DNA of 64,000 bases from Actinorugispora endophytica (GTDB taxonomy: Bacteria; Actinomycetota; Actinomycetes; Streptosporangiales; Streptosporangiaceae), in NCBI RefSeq assembly GCF_004363075.1, contig NZ_SNYN01000001.1, forward strand, positions 623,592 through 687,591, written 5' to 3'. The notes beneath the pieces were generated by a model. It saw only the letters and a program-made list of their open reading frames with translations. It was not told where the DNA came from and made no database searches. Shown here in pieces: positions 38,902 through 47,659 of the stretch (positions within the stretch are counted from its first letter, which is position 1; the number at the start of each line of letters is the position of its first letter). The position numbers were made by a program, and so were the translations under genes.

Positions 38902-39696
38902 TCACGGCTGTCCTGCCGGCAGCCCCGGGGACGAGGCGAGGTGCTCCAGGAGCAGATCGTTGACCCGGTCCGCGCGCTCGATGTTGGCCAGGTGCGCCGC
39001 CCCGTTGACCGTCTCGAACCGGGCGCCCGGGATGCTGCCGGCGAGTCTGCGGCCGTGGCCCGGCGGGGTCCGGGGGTCGTGCGCCCCGGAGAGGACGACC
39101 GCCGGGGCCCGCACGCGCGCGGCCAGGGACCGGTGGTCGAGGTCCGCGAGGGCGTCACAGCATCCGGCGTAACCGTTCGCGTCGACCTGCTCGAACTCCT
39201 CGGTGAACCGCGAGACGATGTCCGGCCGCCGCTCGCCGAAGCCGGGGGTGAACCAGGGGCGTACGGCCTCCGCCGACACCGCCGCTGTGCCGAACGCGCG
39301 CGCCCGCTCCCCGATGCCCCGCCAGTGTCGCGGCGGCGGCGCCCACGAGGTGGACGACAGGAGCGCCAGCCCGGTCACCCGCGAGGGCTCTGCCGCGGCC
39401 AGCCAGAGCGAGACCATGGCCCCCAGCCCGGAGCCGACGAGCACCACCCGCTCCAGTTCGCACCGGTCCAGCAGCGACAGCAGGTCCCCGCCGAGTTCCT
39501 GCACCGAATAGGGCCCCCCGGGGGCGGGCGAGTCCCCGTGGCCTCGGTGGTTGACCCTGAGCACCCGCAGCCTGCGCGTCAGCTCCGGCATCTGCGGCTC
39601 CCACATCGACCACTTGGCGCCGAGCGTCGGGACCAGCACCGCCACCGGCGCGCGCCTCGGCCCGTCAAAGCGGTACTGAAGGGGAACAACGGCCAT
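38902..39696 (-). CDS. Alpha/beta hydrolase (3-oxoadipate enol-lactonase-like)
   Basis: A 264-aa serine hydrolase with the order seen in PcaD and related enzymes: oxyanion-region NHRGHGDSPAP, nucleophile elbow VLVGSGLGAMVSL (Ser near residue 96), acid GAHDPRTPPGH, and histidine VNGAAHLANIE. The elbow GSGLG is a normal GxSxG. ATG at 39696 follows CAGGAGG. It precedes the crcB pair by 8 bp. The substrate is not determinable; no aromatic-degradation genes are nearby. Confidence 0.82.
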   Translation of the reverse strand: MAVVPLQYRFDGPRRAPVAVLVPTLGAKWSMWEPQMPELTRRLRVLRVNHRGHGDSPAPGGPYSVQELGGDLLSLLDRCELERVVLVGSGLGAMVSLWLAAAEPSRVTGLALLSSTSWAPPPRHWRGIGERARAFGTAAVSAEAVRPWFTPGFGERRPDIVSRFTEEFEQVDANGYAGCCDALADLDHRSLAARVRAPAVVLSGAHDPRTPPGHGRRLAGSIPGARFETVNGAAHLANIERADRVNDLLLEHLASSPGLPAGQP

Positions 39697-39790
39697 CTGT
39701 AGACCTCCTGGGACAGCAAGCCAAAAGCCTACCGGTATCCCCCCTCCCCGAAGAGACGTTTCCCGGCCCGCTCCGGCCGCGGCAGTGCGG

Positions 39791-41638
39791 CTACTCGCCC
39801 GCCGGCGCGCCTCCGCCTCCGGCTCCGGCTCCGCCTTCGTCGGTCCGGTCGGTCTGGTCGGTCTGGTCGGTGCCCCCGGAGTCCCCTCCTCCGTCGCCAC
39901 CGCCGTCGCCACCGGTGTCACCGCCGCCTTCGCCGGTATCGGTGCCGCCGTCCCAACCGCCATCACCGGTGGGGCTGGGGTCCCCCCACGTGGGCGGGTC
40001 CCAGGAGGGCGACGGTTCGTAGGACTCGTCCACGGGGGGAGGCGTGTACTCCTCCTCCGTCTCCCACGACTCCACCGGGCTCGGCTCCGTCAAGGGCGAC
40101 TGCTCCGCGCTCGGCTCCGGCGAGTCGACGACGGCGTCGTCCACGGGAGCGATCTCGGGCCCGTCGGACGGCGGACCGCCCCCGAAGAGGAACCAGCCCC
40201 CCGCACCGACGATGACGAGCAGGCCCACGGCGAGCATCCACGACAGCGCGTGCCGGAGCCCCCGCTGGGCCCCGGGAACGGGCGGCCGGGGGCCGACCGG
40301 GTGCACCGGGCCGCCGCCGTGACCGCCGTGGTCGCCGTGTCCGCCCGGCTGAACGGGGCTCCCCGGGCTGACCGGGTCGCTCTCGGGGCTCACCGTGGGG
40401 GCGGGCACCCTGCCCCCGGCGACCGGGGACGCGTCGGCCTCGGGAGCGCCGCCCTGCGCGGGAACCGCGCCCGCGCCGCCGGCGGGACCGGCCGCTCCGC
40501 CCGCCGCCCCCGCGGCACCGCCGCCGACCAGTGAGGCGAGTCCGCTGGTGGTGCGCAGCGCTCCGCTGGTCGTGGTGGGGCCGGTGGTGGGGCCGGTCGC
40601 CGGCCCGCTCCCCTGCTCTCCGTCGGACACCCGGGTCGCGGCGGGGCCCGTCAGCCCCGCCAGACCGCCGACCGCTCCTCCCCCGGAGCCGCCGTCGCCG
40701 TACCTGCGGGTCGCGGCCGTCTGGGCGGTGGGGATCGGCAGCGCGACCGTGGCCGCGATCTTCGTCTGCTCGCTGACCGCCGCGGTGTACCCGTCCGCGA
40801 GCACGGACGCGACGGGGACCCCCGGAACGGTGGCGGGGTCGTGCCCCACCAGCATGCCGAGCACCTGGACGGCGCTCGGCCGGTTGTCCGGGTTCTTGTC
40901 CAGGCAGGCCTCGATCAGCGGCCGGAGCCGGTCGTCCACCTCGTCCAGCAGGGGCTGCTCGTTCAGGACCCGGTTGATCACGGCGGGCAGGGTGTCGTCC
41001 TGGAACGGGGAGACACCGCTGGCGGCGAAGGCCATGACGCCCGCCCAGGCGAAGACGTCCACGGCGAAGGTGACCTCGCGCCCCCGCACCTGCTCCGGCG
41101 CCATGTAGGCGGGGGTCCCGACGATGGACCTGGTCGAGGTGATGGTGGCGTCGCTGGACCGGGCGATGCCGAAGTCGATCACCCGGGGACCGTCCGGGCC
41201 GAGCAGCACGTTGGCCGGTTTGAAGTCGCGGTGCACCACGCCCGCCTGGTGGATCGCCACCAGCGCGGTCGCCGTGGCGATGGCCAGCCGGTCCAGCGCG
41301 GTGCCGCTGCGCGGCCCCTCCTCCAGCACGGCCTGGCGCAGCGACGGGCCTTCGATGTACTCGCTGACGATGTAGGGCGGATCGGCGTCGGGCGCCGAGT
41401 CCAGGACCGCCGCGGTGCAGAAGGCCGCCACCTTCGAGGCCGCCTCCACCTCCTTGGCGAACCGGTTGCGCAGCCTGGTGTCGGCGGCCCAGGAGCCGGT
41501 CATCACCTTGACGGCGACCCTGTTCCCCCCGGGGTCCCGTCCGAGGTAGACGATGCCCTGCCCGCCTTTGCCGATCCGTCCGGTCAACTCGTACTCGCCG
41601 ACCCGGGTCGGATCCTCGGGTCGTAACGGACTCGTCAT
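39791..41638 (-). CDS. Membrane Ser/Thr protein kinase
   Basis: A 615-aa PASTA-less eukaryotic-type kinase. The N-terminal kinase domain (1-265) has GKGGQGIVYLG, the lysine in RVAVKVM, HRDFKPANVLL, DFGIAR and TPAYMAPEQVRG. A 190-residue Ala/Gly/Thr/Pro linker leads to one transmembrane helix (about 468-488, HALSWMLAVGLLVIVGAGGW), then an extracellular part rich in Pro/Ser/Asp/Gly with Gly-Asp and Asp-Gln-Thr repeats. ATG 41638 follows GGGGGAGAG. It probably signals cell-envelope state; ligand and targets are unknown. Confidence 0.9.
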   Translation of the reverse strand: MTSPLRPEDPTRVGEYELTGRIGKGGQGIVYLGRDPGGNRVAVKVMTGSWAADTRLRNRFAKEVEAASKVAAFCTAAVLDSAPDADPPYIVSEYIEGPSLRQAVLEEGPRSGTALDRLAIATATALVAIHQAGVVHRDFKPANVLLGPDGPRVIDFGIARSSDATITSTRSIVGTPAYMAPEQVRGREVTFAVDVFAWAGVMAFAASGVSPFQDDTLPAVINRVLNEQPLLDEVDDRLRPLIEACLDKNPDNRPSAVQVLGMLVGHDPATVPGVPVASVLADGYTAAVSEQTKIAATVALPIPTAQTAATRRYGDGGSGGGAVGGLAGLTGPAATRVSDGEQGSGPATGPTTGPTTTSGALRTTSGLASLVGGGAAGAAGGAAGPAGGAGAVPAQGGAPEADASPVAGGRVPAPTVSPESDPVSPGSPVQPGGHGDHGGHGGGPVHPVGPRPPVPGAQRGLRHALSWMLAVGLLVIVGAGGWFLFGGGPPSDGPEIAPVDDAVVDSPEPSAEQSPLTEPSPVESWETEEEYTPPPVDESYEPSPSWDPPTWGDPSPTGDGGWDGGTDTGEGGGDTGGDGGGDGGGDSGGTDQTDQTDRTDEGGAGAGGGGAPAGE

Positions 41639-41905
41639 GTGTGCTCTCCCCCTCCGCGCCGCGAGCACCAGGCCGACTCCGTGAACCCTCGGTTCACCTC
41701 GCACTCGGAGCCGTCCGGGACGAGTAGCCCGGTCGGGCCGGTGACCACCCGAAACGGCCTTCACCAGCCAGCGAACCACAACCTGGCCCGCCGTACCAGG
41801 GCACATTCCCATTGCCTGGAAACACGGTGCGTCTCACAGGGGTAGATGCGTGAGAAGGGGGGATAGTTCCGACCCGGCCGCGCGTTCCCGACCGTCCGAT
41901 TGGGG

Positions 41906-42088
41906 TCACCCGTCGGTGGTGCTCCCCTGCTCGGTCTTCTCCCGCATCTTGCGCAGCAGTTCGCGCTTCTCCTCCAGGGGGTCGGCCGCGCCGCCCTGCT
42001 GGCCCTTCTCGTTGCCGCGCAGCGTGTTCTTGGAGAGCTTCTTCCGCTGCCCGCCCAGACCGAGCAGGCTGTCTCGTCCTCGCGCCAT
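41906..42088 (-). CDS. DUF6243 small basic protein
   Basis: A 60-aa protein (ARGRDSLLGLGGQRKKLSKN, DPLEEKRELLRKMREKTEQG) matching the short conserved actinobacterial DUF6243 family as I remember it. It is highly charged, with a C-terminal helix likely to form a coiled coil. ATG 42088 has GGAGG at suitable spacing; the longer frame is not used. Between it and the kinase gene (41639-41905) I see no gene. Function unknown. Confidence 0.75.
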   Translation of the reverse strand: MARGRDSLLGLGGQRKKLSKNTLRGNEKGQQGGAADPLEEKRELLRKMREKTEQGSTTDG

Positions 42089-42737
42089 GGGTTCCTCCGT
42101 ACGTTGGTGAACGGCCCGGCCGGATCGGGCGGGACTCCCCGTCACCGTACTTTCCACTCCGACCCGCCGCATCCGTTTTTCCCGCCCGACACGGGCCAGG
42201 AGAGCTTTCCGACGGTTTCGGTCCGCGTGACCGGACCGACGGGACCGAGATCCTCGTCCACGCCTGCGACGGGTGGTCGGGGCGGAGAGCTGGAAGGAGC
42301 GGGGCCCGCGCGGCCGGGTGGGGTCGTCCCCCGTGCGCCACCGGCCGGTCGCCGGGGCCGTCAGGGCGCCGGCCCCTTGCGGCGGGGCGGGGGCGGGGCG
42401 CGGACTGCGGGAGAACCGGGCCGAACGCGAAAAGCGCGAAGGCCGCCTCCATGTCCCCCCTCAAAGCACGGAGGCGGCCTTCGCCTGGGAACGGTCGGCG
42501 ACTCCTCCCCCCAGGAGTCGCGACCTCGGAAGGTCTCGCACAGCGGGTTATCTGTTTCATCTCTCCCCGCTGACACCCAGATTACCCACACCCACCTGGC
42601 GAAACAACCGTCAGTCACAGTTAATTACTTAAAGTAATAACCAGCTGCATCCCTGGCACAGGCCAAGTGCCGCACGCCCCCGCGGTCTCTCCGCATCAGG
42701 GGGCCACCGTCCCCTCGCCCGAAGTCGGACATAGCCT
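42089..42737. other. 650-bp intergenic region
   Basis: Between DUF6243 and SURF1. The left part is GC-rich without a convincing gene. Positions 42,540-42,680 are AT-rich and probably contain promoters. One hairpin is annotated separately. I see no RNA gene. Confidence 0.4.
42436..42484. terminator. Hairpin with 15-bp perfect stem
   Basis: GCGAAGGCCGCCTCC (42436-42450) pairs exactly with 42470-42484 across a 19-base loop that contains CCCCCC. It is not next to a gene end (SURF1 starts 250 bp later), so it could be a terminator of an unannotated transcript or an attenuator. Confidence 0.5.
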
Positions 42738-43589
42738 GTGAGAGTGCGTTTTCCGCTTCTCCACCCCCGCTGGCTCGGCACCCACCTGATGGCCGTGCTC
42801 GCCGCGCTCGGCTGCCTCGGGCTGGGCTACTGGCAGTACGAGCGCGCCCAGGAGCCCGACCGCAGCGCGATCACCAACCCCGTCGAGGACCTGGCCCGCG
42901 CCACCGACATCGGCGCGCTGCTCGAACCGGGCGCGTACATGCCGCTGGACCTGGCCAACGAGGCCGTCCGCACGTCCGGGGTGTACGACGCCGAGAACCA
43001 GCTGCTCTCCCCCGCGCTCTCGCCCGAGGGCGAGGAGGGGTACTACGTCATCGTGCCGCTGGTGACCGACGACGGCGCCGCCGTGACGGTGAACCGCGGC
43101 TGGATACCCCTCGACGCCGCCGGGGCCGACGGCGCGGTTCCCCCCGTGCCGGACGGGGAGGCCACCGTCAGCGGGTGGCTGATGCCGCCGCAGGGCGAGG
43201 CGACCCGCGGCTACACGGCGATCGTGTCCGAGGGGCAGATCGCGCGGATCTCGTCCGCGCTGCTGGTCAACGAGTGGCCCTACCCCCTCTACGAGGGGTA
43301 CGTCACCCTGGCCGAGCAGACCCCCGCGGAGACCGCGGGCGCGGCGTCGCAGCTCCGGGAGATCCCGCCGCCGGACCCGCCGCAGGAGATCACCTGGAAC
43401 ATCAAGAACCTGAGCTACGCCGCCCAGTGGGTGGTGTTCGGGATCGCCGTCGTCGTGTTCTGGATCTCCCTGATGCGGCGCGAGCTGGACGAGCGCCGCG
43501 CGGCCCGGGAGGGCGGCGCCGGGGGGACGGCGTCCCCCTCCGCCGCCGACGGGCCTCAGCCCTCGGTGGCGGGCGCGACCGCGGACTGA
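42738..43589 (+). CDS. SURF1-family protein (copy 1)
   Basis: A 283-aa protein with two membrane helices near the ends (about 15-30 and 225-245) and a periplasmic-side domain containing the family motif VNRGWIPLDAAG. The first helix is followed by LGLGYWQYERAQEP, as in SURF1/Shy1, which assists cytochrome c oxidase (aa3) assembly and heme a insertion. The GTG at 42738 is used with a short AGCCTGTGAGAG context. It overlaps the convergent DUF3817 gene by 34 bp. A second SURF1 gene occurs at 62.4 kb. Confidence 0.88.
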   Translation: MRVRFPLLHPRWLGTHLMAVLAALGCLGLGYWQYERAQEPDRSAITNPVEDLARATDIGALLEPGAYMPLDLANEAVRTSGVYDAENQLLSPALSPEGEEGYYVIVPLVTDDGAAVTVNRGWIPLDAAGADGAVPPVPDGEATVSGWLMPPQGEATRGYTAIVSEGQIARISSALLVNEWPYPLYEGYVTLAEQTPAETAGAASQLREIPPPDPPQEITWNIKNLSYAAQWVVFGIAVVVFWISLMRRELDERRAAREGGAGGTASPSAADGPQPSVAGATAD

Positions 43590-43981
43590 ACCGGGGCCGC
43601 GGCCTCGGCCTCCATCGCCGCCTTCTCCCTGGCCGCGACCCGGCGCTCCACGAAGAACCCCACCAGCGGGATCGTGCCCGAGAGCATCACCCCGACGGTC
43701 TTGGGCGCGCTCCACCGGCGGTTCAGCGACAGCCACAGGACCACCAGCACGAACAGCATGTAGATGTAGCCGTGCGGGGTCGCGATGAGCATCATCAACG
43801 GGGTGTCGTCACCGAACCACCCCTCCGTCCCGGCCGGAGCGCCGACCAGGGAGAACCGGGCGTCCTCACCGACGAGGTACTTGGCCGGCATCGCCACGAA
43901 CGTCAGGAGCAGCAGCCAGACCGACGTCACGTAGGCCAGCACGCGGTACAGCGTGAAGGGGAGACTGCTCTTCTTGTCCAC
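43556..43981 (-). CDS. DUF3817 membrane protein
   Basis: A 141-aa protein with three clear hydrophobic helices (YVTSVWLLLLTFVAMPAKY; TPHGYIYMLFVLVVLWLSL; VGVMLSGTIPLVGFFVERR) and the DUF3817 hallmark ATPHGYIYM. It is an inner membrane protein of unknown function, found in many actinobacteria next to respiratory or GMP genes. Its 3' end overlaps SURF1 on the opposite strand by 34 bp. Confidence 0.88.
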   Translation of the reverse strand: MDKKSSLPFTLYRVLAYVTSVWLLLLTFVAMPAKYLVGEDARFSLVGAPAGTEGWFGDDTPLMMLIATPHGYIYMLFVLVVLWLSLNRRWSAPKTVGVMLSGTIPLVGFFVERRVAAREKAAMEAEAAAPVQSAVAPATEG

Positions 43982-44018
43982 CAGGGCACCTCGACACTAG
44001 GACGGTTCGATCGAGAAC

Positions 44019-44058
44019 GGATCTCCGGCGGCGCCCGTGCGGGCGCCGCCGGAGATCC
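44019..44058 (-). terminator. Terminator of the family 2 glycosyltransferase
   Basis: A near-continuous perfect palindrome (19-base arms beginning GGATCTCCGGCGGCG, 2-base centre) follows the glycosyltransferase stop by 66 bp on the minus strand. It separates that gene from DUF3817. Confidence 0.7.
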
Positions 44059-44124
44059 ACTTGTCCTTCGAGCCTAAGTGCCGTGTCGGACCGCCCTCGT
44101 CCGGGGTTCGGGTCGCGCCCTCGG

Positions 44125-45687
44125 TCAGGGCTTCAGCGCCGCCCGCTCGGGGCTCTTCCACCGGCCGTCGGACTTGGCGGTCCACGCCTGCGGGATGGTG
44201 CGCAGCGTCAGATAGGAGTCGAGCAGCCGCATCGGCAGGAAGAACAACCCGTAGAAGAGGTAGCTCGGCCGACGGCGGATCATCGCGATGATGCAGGTCA
44301 GCATGTAGTCGGGGACGAAGAGTCCGACGGCGACCGTGCTCAGCGGCAGCACCGCGGACACCGCCGTGTAGCCCTCGGCGTACCACCCGACGCCGAGCAC
44401 GGCGTCCCCGATGAGCGTCGGCGGCAGCACGAACACGCCGATCAGCGCGGTGATGATCAGCAGGACCGAGACGAGAACGACCTCGAGGATGTAGAAGAAC
44501 AGCGCGAACCAGAAGAGGCTCGGCCACACGCCGTGCCGCCGGACCGTCTGCCAGAAGCCCAGGGTCCAGCGCTTCACCTGGCTCCTGTAGTCGCGCAACG
44601 TGAAGGGGTCCTGGCTGTACGCCTTGGTGTCGGGCTCCATCGAGATGCGGCCGAGCCGCTTGTGGTGCACCTCGAAGGTCATGTTGAAGTCCTCGATGAC
44701 CAGCCCCTTGGGGTTGATCTCCAGGTGCTGCAGGACGCTGGTGCGGTACGTGCTGGCGAAGCCCGGGACGATGAAGCTGACGCTGGTGAAGCGCCAGGTC
44801 TGCCCGAAGCGGAGCAGGTACTGCAGGAGCCAGTACAGCCGGTCCCGGTAGGCCGAGATCAGCCGGCCCATGACGGTGCGCTGCTGCGGCTTCCACTCGG
44901 CGACGACGAACCCGGCGACGGCGGCGACCGTCGCGTCCTTGAACTGGCGGCGCACGCCCTCGACGTAGTTCTCGTCGAGTTCGGTGTCGGCGTCCAGGAT
45001 CGCCACGCCGTCGTAGTTCTCGATCAGGTCGAACTCCTGGATGACCGCCTCGATCGCGCCGGCCTTGCCCAGGTTCGTCAGCAGCTCCAGGATGTTGACG
45101 CCGGTCTGCGCCGCGATGTCCGCGGTGGCGTCCCTGGAGCTGTCCGACACCACGTAGATGTCCCACCGGTTGAACAGCCGCAGGGCCGAGCGGATCGCCC
45201 CGTCGATGACCACTTCCTCGTTGTGCGCGGGGATGATGACCGCCAGCGAGATCGTCTCCGGGTCGGTGGCGTTCTCGGGCGCCCTGACCGTCCCCGGGCC
45301 GGTCCCGGTGTCCGGCCCGGGCGGTCCGCCGCCCGGGGCGGGGCGGTCCCCGTCACCGCCGTCGCCCCCTCGGGAGGCGACCAGCACCCGCTGCTTCTGG
45401 TGCCGCGGCACGCTCCCCGCCGGGCGCGGGGCGTTCCGGCGGCGGACGATCGTCGCGGGTTCCCGGCGCATGACCTTGTGGACGGCCTGGTCCGCGAGTC
45501 TGAGGACCCCGACCAGCGACCACACCAGCAGGTTGATGCCGAAGCCGATCAGGAGCAGCAACGGCAACGGGGTGCCGTCCCCCGCCGTACCGATCACGAA
45601 CCGCAGCCACAGCACGAAGAGTAGGACCGCTGCCGACAGGGAGACCAGGCCGGCTAGCCAGCTTCCGATGAAACGCGCGGTGCGCAC
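44125..45687 (-). CDS. Processive family-2 membrane glycosyltransferase
   Basis: A 520-aa enzyme resembling cellulose synthase, PgaC/IcaA and hyaluronan synthase. Two N-terminal helices (1-60) are followed by a 70-residue Pro/Gly linker, then the GT-A domain with VIIPAHNEEVV, VAILDADTELDENYV (donor/metal Asp), IEDFNMTFEVHH (catalytic ED) and SQVKRWTLGF (QxxRW). Four more helices follow. It should extrude a beta-linked polymer from a UDP-sugar. It is divergent from a WbqC/PIG-L/epimerase operon across a 366-bp gap, which suggests one polysaccharide pathway. Confidence 0.88.
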   Translation of the reverse strand: MRTARFIGSWLAGLVSLSAAVLLFVLWLRFVIGTAGDGTPLPLLLLIGFGINLLVWSLVGVLRLADQAVHKVMRREPATIVRRRNAPRPAGSVPRHQKQRVLVASRGGDGGDGDRPAPGGGPPGPDTGTGPGTVRAPENATDPETISLAVIIPAHNEEVVIDGAIRSALRLFNRWDIYVVSDSSRDATADIAAQTGVNILELLTNLGKAGAIEAVIQEFDLIENYDGVAILDADTELDENYVEGVRRQFKDATVAAVAGFVVAEWKPQQRTVMGRLISAYRDRLYWLLQYLLRFGQTWRFTSVSFIVPGFASTYRTSVLQHLEINPKGLVIEDFNMTFEVHHKRLGRISMEPDTKAYSQDPFTLRDYRSQVKRWTLGFWQTVRRHGVWPSLFWFALFFYILEVVLVSVLLIITALIGVFVLPPTLIGDAVLGVGWYAEGYTAVSAVLPLSTVAVGLFVPDYMLTCIIAMIRRRPSYLFYGLFFLPMRLLDSYLTLRTIPQAWTAKSDGRWKSPERAALKP

Positions 45688-46053
45688 TGGGAGAACCTCC
45701 GGGTGGTGACGGGACTCGGACCGACGGCAACCGACGAAGCCGATGTATTGACGTTCCGCCCAAGGGATCCGTTGTCCGCTGATAGCGACCTAAGTAGGCC
45801 AGGGGAAACCACATGCGCGGGCTTGCGACCAGTCTGCCCTATTGGTCCAATATCGGTGAGGTCTTTCACCTCCCATAGTGCACTCGAACGACAAGTTTCC
45901 TCGTATTTGAGGATGAGCCGCAGCCAAAGATCACGAAAATATGACTTGGGCGGTGAAACGGTCCACCTCAGCCCTAGTCGGCGGATGCCACCGTGGGCCG
46001 TGATCCGGCCGCCCAAAAGGCCACAGAGCGTGCCGATACAACCTCGAAAGGGA
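45688..46053. promoter_or_regulatory. Divergent promoter region of the sugar locus
   Basis: This 366-bp gap between the glycosyltransferase and WbqC genes is less GC-rich than the genes around it (45,830-45,960 notably). It should carry both promoters. The motifs TTGGTCCAATATCGG and GAAAATATGACTTGG are AT-rich but give no classical promoter pair. No RNA gene is apparent. Confidence 0.4.
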
Positions 46054-46773
46054 ATGCCCGTGCGCGTCGCGATGCATCAGCCGCACTACCTGCCCTGGTT
46101 GGGCCTGGTGGACAAGATCGACCGCTGCGATCTGTTCATCGTGCTCGACGATGTGCAGTTCGAGCGCAAAGGGTGGCAGCACCGCAACTATGTGGCGTCA
46201 AAAAATGGTCCGGTTCTTCTTACTGTTCCGGTAATACAACGCAGCAGGAACGAACGGATAATCGACAAGTCGATTAACAACGAAACTCCGTGGCAAGAGA
46301 AGCACCAGCGGACTCTGGCTTCCCACTGCTACCGCAACTCCCCTTTTTGGTCGGAGTTCGGCGAAGGGGTCACGGACGTCTACAACCGCGAGTGGGAACG
46401 GCTCGTCGATCTCTCGACGGCGACGACCGACCTCGTTCTCAACGCGTTCGGGGTCACCACCCCGATGGTGCGTTCCAGCGAGCTCGGCGAGTTCCCCGGG
46501 CAGAAGAGCGAACTTCTCGCCCAACTCAGCGCCAAGGTCGGCGCCACCACCATGCTGTCCGGTGAGGGCGCCCGGGGGTACGTCGATCCGGAGGTGTTCG
46601 CACGGTACGGCATCACCGTCGAATGGCAGACCTTCCGGCACCCGGAGTACCCGCAGCACAACCGGCGCGGACAGGAGTTCCTGCCCCGTATGGCAGCCCT
46701 GGACCTGCTGCTGAACGCAGGTCCCGAAGGGATGGACCTGGTCCGCGCGGCCCGTTCCACCGAGGCGGCCTGA
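46054..46773 (+). CDS. WbqC-family protein
   Basis: A 239-aa soluble protein with the WbqC hallmark VAMHQPHYLPWLGLVDKI and VQFERKGWQHRN. The family is of unknown activity and typically occurs in polysaccharide or aminosugar gene clusters. ATG 46054 follows GAAAGGG; GTG 46060 is an alternative. The segment 46,195-46,300 is clearly less GC-rich than the rest. It is followed 87 bp later by a PIG-L deacetylase, then an epimerase, on the same strand. Confidence 0.8.
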   Translation: MPVRVAMHQPHYLPWLGLVDKIDRCDLFIVLDDVQFERKGWQHRNYVASKNGPVLLTVPVIQRSRNERIIDKSINNETPWQEKHQRTLASHCYRNSPFWSEFGEGVTDVYNREWERLVDLSTATTDLVLNAFGVTTPMVRSSELGEFPGQKSELLAQLSAKVGATTMLSGEGARGYVDPEVFARYGITVEWQTFRHPEYPQHNRRGQEFLPRMAALDLLLNAGPEGMDLVRAARSTEAA

Positions 46774-46860
46774 GACCGCCGCGAACCGGACGGGACCGCA
46801 CGCGGCCTCCCCGTCCACTTTCCGATTCCACCCGTTTCATTCCCAGGCTAAGGACACCTC

Positions 46861-47574
46861 ATGACGATCGACTGGTCCCGTGAGCGGATTCTGATTCTCG
46901 CTCCGCACCCGGACGACGAGACCCTCGGCTGCGGCGGTCTGATCCGCAAGGCCAAAGACGCGGGGGCCGAGGTGTACATCCAGTTCATCACGGTCGGAGA
47001 CACCGAGGACAACTCCGCGAGAGGTCCATCCACCGCACAGGAGCGCTACGGGGAGATCAAGGAGGTCGCCGACTTCTTCGGGTGGGACGGCTGGGACTTC
47101 GCCTTCCCCGGCGACGAGTACCACCTGAAGCTGGACGTCCTGTCCCGGTTCGAACTGAGCAACGCGATCGAACGGCACAGCCCGCTGTCCGTCACGACGC
47201 TGAAGCCGACCGTGGTGATCACTCCGCACCACACCAGCTACAACCAGGACCACCAGGCCACGGCAGAAGCGGTGCACACCGCGCTGCGCCCGTCCGACAA
47301 CCGGTTCCGGCACCATCCGCGCCTGGTGCTCGCCTACGAGGAGGCCGCCGACCAGTGGCGCCAGGACACCGCGCCGCCGCCGAACTTCTTCGTCGAACTG
47401 ACCGAGGCGCAGGTCGACGCCAAGATCGAGGCGATGCACCTGTACGGGAGCCAGGCGCACGCACACCCGCACACCCGATCGGACCTCACTCTGCGGAGCC
47501 TCGCCGCCCTGCGCGGAATGCACGTGGGGGTGCCCTTCGCCGAGGGCTACCACACGCTGCGCTGCCTCGTCTGA
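46861..47574 (+). CDS. PIG-L/LmbE-type N-acetylglucosamine deacetylase
   Basis: A 237-aa zinc hydrolase. The metal motif ILAPHPDDETLGCGG lies at residues 10-24 and a second histidine set is in ITPHHTSYNQDHQATA (about 120-135). The family removes acetyl from GlcNAc-containing sugars (MshB, BshB, lincosamide and glycopeptide pathways). ATG 46861 is preceded by AAGGACACCTC. With WbqC and an epimerase it suggests modification of an amino sugar or glycosyl precursor; the substrate is not determined. Confidence 0.9.
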   Translation: MTIDWSRERILILAPHPDDETLGCGGLIRKAKDAGAEVYIQFITVGDTEDNSARGPSTAQERYGEIKEVADFFGWDGWDFAFPGDEYHLKLDVLSRFELSNAIERHSPLSVTTLKPTVVITPHHTSYNQDHQATAEAVHTALRPSDNRFRHHPRLVLAYEEAADQWRQDTAPPPNFFVELTEAQVDAKIEAMHLYGSQAHAHPHTRSDLTLRSLAALRGMHVGVPFAEGYHTLRCLV

Positions 47575-47659
47575 CCTGCTCACGGCCCGGCGGTGTCTCC
47601 GCCGGCCGGTCAGCAGTGCATCATCAGCACATCAGTGCTTTCTCTTGGAGGGAAACAAC

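Noticed and set aside
38895..39000. Fluoride riboswitch near crcB
   Set aside because: No conserved crcB-motif pseudoknot elements were recognisable, and the crcB genes follow an alpha/beta hydrolase gene by 8 bp.
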